The translations under genes and the position numbers were made by a program. From the NCBI GenBank assembly GCA_029582265.1, contig CM055820.1, forward strand, positions 20,556,212-20,620,211: a stretch of 64,000 nt of DNA, in the 5' to 3' direction. Under the pieces are notes generated by a model. It had not been told where the DNA came from. It did not search any database and saw nothing but the letters and a program-made list of their open reading frames with translations. Position 1 is the first letter of the stretch; the number at the start of each line of letters is the position of its first letter. This DNA comes from Zoroaster sp. YZ-2022. Its lineage: Eukaryota; Echinodermata; Asteroidea; Forcipulatida; Zoroasteridae. This document shows positions 62,198-64,000 of the stretch, in pieces.

Positions 62198-63500
62198 TTT
62201 CAGGTTGAATTGTATTTATCGTAGGTTTGGTTTTGTCATCTTTTGTTGCATGGCCAATGCAAGATATGGATGCATAACACGTCAACTAAAGAGCTCGAAA
62301 GTATGGGATTTTCAATTTAAAAATAACCAAATGATCGTATTTATATGTAAAACTTAATCAGTTTACAGCTGATGGTAGTATAAATCTTCTCTAGAAATGG
62401 TTTTGTTTGGGGGTACTGTCCCCATTAAGTCTGAATGCATTTACACAATTTTCTCGTAAACGACAAAACGTAATAAGGTAAAACTTTAACAATTTGGTTG
62501 TTTAATGCACATCCAAACAGGGCAAGTACAGTCTTAAGTAATGTTAGCATCACTACTACTATGAACATGCTTTCTTGTATAGAAGCAGTATTGCTAGCAT
62601 TACCATCCTGTACCCTCCCTCTTATGAGAACTCAAGAGCTGTCATGATCTTCACCAGGGAGAATATAACTTATGCCTGACGGATGTTGTTGCCAGATGGC
62701 AAGTTTTCGTAAATTAGAGATAACAATTCTTGTTTACAATTCTTGTTTACATGAATCATTGATACGTGTTCCACCAAATAATTTAATGTACAGACACCAA
62801 TATGTGACCGTGTTTCAGCTTATTTTATTGTATTGTTAAGGGGAACAAATTGTGAAAATGTATTCAGATTGTTTGTATTCTAAAGTGCCAGTGGATCACA
62901 GACTAAGTATCCATGTCAGAATTGACTTTTTATTCACGTTTCTCAGAAACCCCCCAAAGCAAAATAATATATTTGATTACTGCGAAGTCCAGAAATGTTA
63001 ATTCAAGCAGAAGGTAGTAGATGTGTCTAATTACGACAATCCCAGGTTGGATAATAATAATGTGTACTCTCTGAACCAAGGTCCTCACTTGCTGCCGAAT
63101 CTCTAACTCTACAACTTCCCCAAACAGGCTAACTGCTTCATGTCTGATTTACAAAAAGATTTGCTGATATTCTCCAGAAATCTGACTTACAATATCCTGC
63201 CGGTAGAGGGCACCGAAACATAGAATATAATCAATGTGTATGTGTTTACATAACACATGTTAGAGAGAATAACTTATCTTTGGTACCAGTACCATCTTTA
63301 CATCAAGTGAGCTTTTAGATAATATTTTTTTCATTTTTCTTTTCGGGTAAGCACCAGTGGTGTACATGTACATGCCCTTTAAAGACATCTGTTTTTACCA
63401 TAACCTCGCCAGCGGTGCATTGTTTACTCAAACATGACTTGCAACAACTGTAATTCAATTAAGTTGTTTTATCTCTCTGTTTTAAATGCTGCAACGAATG
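62198..63500. other. Gene-less stretch, possibly first intron
   Basis: AT-rich DNA without a recognisable exon; it would be intronic if the promoter candidate at 62.1 kb is real. Confidence 0.45.
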
Positions 63501-63508
63501 ATACAAAT

Positions 63509-63920
63509 AAGCTTGGTCGATATCGATTTTTTTTTCATCCACGATATATCGGCAAACATATATCGCGATTTTCGATAATATCGAGATTATTTTTTCATTC
63601 ATGCATGATTGCTTTAGCGCCGATAACCACAGGTATGTACCCCCTCAACAAGTATCACAATAAATCCCAAATTCATTTGCATAGTGCGTATGTACTTCGA
63701 CTGAAGTAGTTCGCTTTTGTTTCTCATTTCCAAAAGCTGAAAGACCGTTCTAATTTTGTTTCCATGGAATTTCTGACTTGACGATTTTTTTTAATCGCGA
63801 TATATTTTTTTAATCGCGAGTTGCCGATATCTCGATAATTTAAAAAGGTTCTTGATATCGTAATCGAATAAAAAAAGGTATCACGATATTCAATATTATC
63901 GTGTTATCGCCCAAGCTTAG
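63509..63920. mobile_element. hAT-type MITE, cgatat-rich
   Basis: Ends AAGCTTGGTCGATAT and ...TTATCGCCCAAGCTTAG, flanked by atacaaat (63501-63508) and atacaaaa (63921-63928), seven of eight bases identical. Both ends are packed with atatcgat/cgcgatat units. 412 bp, no transposase. The 91-residue ORF across its left end is accidental. Confidence 0.82.
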
Positions 63921-64000
63921 ATACAAAACAAAATAAAGTACTGTATAAACTGTGTGGTTTTAGGGAATGGAATTATGTTTTAAATCTTTTTTTGTAACAT

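Overview
The window looks like intergenic, transposon-rich nuclear DNA of a marine invertebrate, most likely a deuterostome (echinoderm or hemichordate grade). The evidence is AT-rich sequence, no compact operons, tRNA-derived SINEs, LINE, DIRS, hAT, Harbinger and Kolobok-like remains, many minisatellites, and two integrated Polinton/Maverick (adintovirus-like) elements. The taxon is an inference from repeat style, not from a gene. I found no complete host gene. The best host signals are a TATA/E2F-type promoter with a short first exon and splice donor near 62.06-62.20 kb.

Polinton A (2575-10440) and Polinton B (35474-52035) carry the only long conserved reading frames. Each has about 265-bp terminal inverted repeats (TIRs) that start AGTAGTATG, and each is flanked by a 5-bp target duplication (gcacg for A, ccaca for B). 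The TIRs otherwise differ, so these are two families. B is nearly complete. From left to right it carries protein-primed-type DNA polymerase B (+), retroviral-type integrase (-), small membrane proteins (-), a 22-bp minisatellite, the packaging ATPase (-), the major capsid protein (-), a cluster of virion-type genes (+ and -), a cysteine-rich zinc protein (-), a PCNA-like sliding clamp (-) and an acidic repeat ORF (-). Several B genes are intact. PolB, integrase, ATPase, the coiled-coil gene and the clamp region carry frameshifts or stops, so this copy could not act alone.

Polinton A lies in the opposite orientation and is an internal deletion derivative. It keeps both TIRs, the N-terminal half of PolB and the virion-type gene cluster, and lacks the polymerase domain, integrase, ATPase, capsid protein and clamp. 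One of its genes is further split by a 326-bp hAT-type MITE with a perfect 8-bp duplication.

Around them: 10.4-31 kb holds nested non-autonomous DNA elements (hAT inside hAT, a 'GGCTGTGC' family, a foldback family, an ACGTTG-rich element holding a foldback and a tRNA-Leu-derived SINE) and several tandem repeats. A broken CR1/L2-like LINE (minus strand, 32.0-35.47 kb) has a 2A-like motif at its 5' end. Its 3' tail resembles that of the SINEs at 22.5 and 60.4 kb. Polinton B sits at the LINE's 5' edge. Right of B come a Harbinger-type element holding a Kolobok-like THAP element (52.28-54.42 kb), a DIRS-type tyrosine-recombinase retroelement split by a 150-bp satellite (55.3-58.3 kb), another SINE, and a 412-bp hAT-type MITE at the right edge.

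Most interesting: the PCNA-like clamp inside a Polinton, the OTU-like and endonuclease-VII-like modules in its PolB, and TIRs that end exactly at the start codons of both terminal genes.
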